Source: Chitinophagaceae bacterium LGM1
Lineage (GTDB): Bacteria; Bacteroidota; Bacteroidia; Chitinophagales; Chitinophagaceae
Assembly: GCA_018604165.1 (NCBI GenBank)
Contig: CP075895.1
Coordinates: forward strand, 1,635,501 to 1,699,500
DNA: 64,000 nt
Direction: 5' to 3'
How positions within the stretch are numbered: position 1 is the stretch's first letter; each line of letters starts with the position of its first letter. This document shows positions 62,742-64,000 of this stretch, one piece after another. The translations under genes and the position numbers were made by a program. Below the pieces are notes generated by a model. The model worked only from the letters and a program-made list of their open reading frames with translations, was not told the origin of the DNA and ran no database searches.

Positions 62742-63944
62742 TTATTGCGGCGTGTATTCAAACGCTATCTGATAGCTCATATTCTTAAATTCAGGAGCAG
62801 ACTGGCCTACCCGTAAGTTTTGTACTTGCGGTGTAGGCTCGCATATAGTGTATTGTTGCCCTTTATATTCTATCGTTCTACCCAATGGTTTGTCGAACTT
62901 TACTGCAACGGTAATGTGTGTAGGGTAGAGGACGGCTATCATGGGGACGTTGTATATTTCTTTTACCAAATAAAAGAATAGTGCTGCCCTGTCATCGCAA
63001 TCGCTGTAGGTATTAAACAGTGTTTGCTCGGGGCTCATACGTTTTTCTTTTCCGTAAGACTGTTGGTCGTCTTCGTACAGAAACGCATTGCGGGTAAACT
63101 GCATCAGGTAATCTATACCGTTCTTTTGTTTCATGCCTGCTACTGCTTCTTTCAGCACGGGTATCAGTGAGCTGTAGGTTGTATGGCTGAGTGGTATGTT
63201 GAAGTAGGAAGCGTAATCTACCACAGGGTAGTTATTAAAAGCTGTTTGTACCTCATTACTCATTTTTACTTTGAAGTGATATAAGCGGTTGTTGTAGTTA
63301 AACTGTATATCTTTCTCTGTATAACGTTGTGGTGTAAAGTCGGGCAACTGTGTTACTCGGTAAGAGAAAGCTTTTGTGGCTTCGGGTACTATAATGTCTG
63401 TAGCAAACAGGCCTTTTTGTTGCAGGTTGTAGGTGGCGGCATAGTCGTGCCTGTTGAGGCATACATATTGCTTGCCATGGCTCATATAGTAGGGTATGTC
63501 ATAGATGTTCTCATCGCAGTGAACATAGAAAAAAAGTTGGTTATCCTCACTGATAGCCAATGTAGCATCGTAGCCCGATTTGGCAAGCAGAAACCATTTA
63601 TACAAGGTATATCGGGGGTAGTTGTCGGCTTTAGGGGCAATGGCTTGTGCCGTTTTGCGTATCAGTTGATAATACAACCAGTCATTCAACTGCCTTTTTT
63701 CTTTATACTGCAATAATGAGGTAATGATGGGTTGATAATCGAGGTCGTTGATGATATTGTAAAAATCTTGTACAGAGGCTTTGCTGGGTTGTACATTGTA
63801 TGAAATGAGTGTGGCAGTTGTAGCAGGTATTTCAATCGTATCTCCGTAATAATCAATCTTTAATGTTTTATCATCAGCATACGAAAAGAGGGTAACAAAC
63901 TGTAACCCCAAGACAATAAGTAATATATATGCTTTTTTTGCCAT
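62742..63944 (-). CDS. Exported transglutaminase-like protein
   Basis: 400 residues with a signal peptide (MAKKAYILLIVLGLQFVTLFSYA). The C-terminal third holds NTYSDCDDRAALFFYLVKEIYNVPM (Cys) and YPTHITVAVKFD (His), in the order of transglutaminase-fold cysteine enzymes; an acidic third member could be in ICEPTPQ or IEYKG. The N-terminal 200 residues include a beta region. Periplasmic or surface action likely; substrate unknown. 56 bp of AT-rich DNA without a clear gene follows to the end of the window. Confidence 0.7.
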   Translation of the reverse strand: MAKKAYILLIVLGLQFVTLFSYADDKTLKIDYYGDTIEIPATTATLISYNVQPSKASVQDFYNIINDLDYQPIITSLLQYKEKRQLNDWLYYQLIRKTAQAIAPKADNYPRYTLYKWFLLAKSGYDATLAISEDNQLFFYVHCDENIYDIPYYMSHGKQYVCLNRHDYAATYNLQQKGLFATDIIVPEATKAFSYRVTQLPDFTPQRYTEKDIQFNYNNRLYHFKVKMSNEVQTAFNNYPVVDYASYFNIPLSHTTYSSLIPVLKEAVAGMKQKNGIDYLMQFTRNAFLYEDDQQSYGKEKRMSPEQTLFNTYSDCDDRAALFFYLVKEIYNVPMIAVLYPTHITVAVKFDKPLGRTIEYKGQQYTICEPTPQVQNLRVGQSAPEFKNMSYQIAFEYTPQ

Positions 63945-64000
63945 TAACTACCTTATAAAGTTACAATAACTTAACAATAAATTAATGTTAAGTTTTTCGC

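Overview
The window looks like chromosomal DNA of a Bacteroidota bacterium, most likely a Chitinophagales/Sphingobacteriales relative; the finer placement is inference. Direct signs are an lpxC-fabZ gene fusion inside an lpxD-lpxC/fabZ-lpxA run, four secreted proteins ending in type IX secretion (T9SS) sorting domains, a NusB of about 310 residues, DUF983 and DUF1573 proteins, a GH171/DUF1343 muramidase, and many near-perfect TAnnTTTG promoter elements close to start codons. Genes are tightly packed, often with ATGA or GTGA overlaps or convergent 3' ends overlapping by a few bases. I found no rRNA, tRNA, CRISPR array, integrase or transposase.

Layout. 0-3.2 kb: end of rpsA, then a sensor kinase/response regulator pair. 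3.2-9.6 kb: two T9SS cargo proteins, one a 1507-residue subtilase. 9.6-20.2 kb: metabolism and housekeeping (geranylgeranyl-reductase-like FAD enzyme, pdhB, biotin carrier protein, M1 aminopeptidase, coaE, yajC, DUF1573, nusB) with several lipoproteins. 20.3-31 kb: recG, an Omp28-like T9SS protein, a Crp/Fnr regulator, an ExbB/ExbD pair, an FKBP isomerase, NamZ, and a 1276-residue exporter-acyltransferase-methyltransferase fusion. 31-41 kb: envelope block (ABC ATPase, lpxA, lpxC/fabZ, lpxD, HD phosphohydrolase, PBP1A, TgpA-like transglutaminase). 41-53.1 kb: mixed housekeeping (3-hydroxyacyl-CoA dehydrogenase, DUF983, rdgB, Smr protein, SGNH/PKD T9SS protein, two MFS transporters, OmpA protein, mtgA, csaA and small unknowns).

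53.1-59.2 kb is the accessory region. It begins with gene-poor DNA rich in palindromes, followed by a compact type II restriction-modification system: an XRE controller (C) protein, a putative PD-(D/E)xK nuclease overlapping it, and a convergent Dam-class adenine methyltransferase. A dyad of the form GCnnACTnnAGTnnGC lies upstream of the C gene, a second imperfect copy overlaps its -7 element, and another copy lies in front of the methyltransferase. This is the dual-operator layout expected of C-protein timing control. Next comes a mobile-element style replication module (BT4734-like/PriCT-2 primase and DUF3987 P-loop protein), each gene preceded by two tandem 10-bp palindromes. The module is followed by a 162-bp tandem repeat, a nested multi-hairpin element, and a two-gene unit of a 50-residue protein plus a minimal nucleotidyltransferase. 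A perfect 36-bp inverted repeat brackets the restriction and primase genes.

59.3-64 kb returns to core functions: fatty acid desaturase, secreted unknown, cold shock protein, iscX and ferredoxin (Fe-S assembly), DUF1761 membrane protein, and a transglutaminase-like secreted protein.
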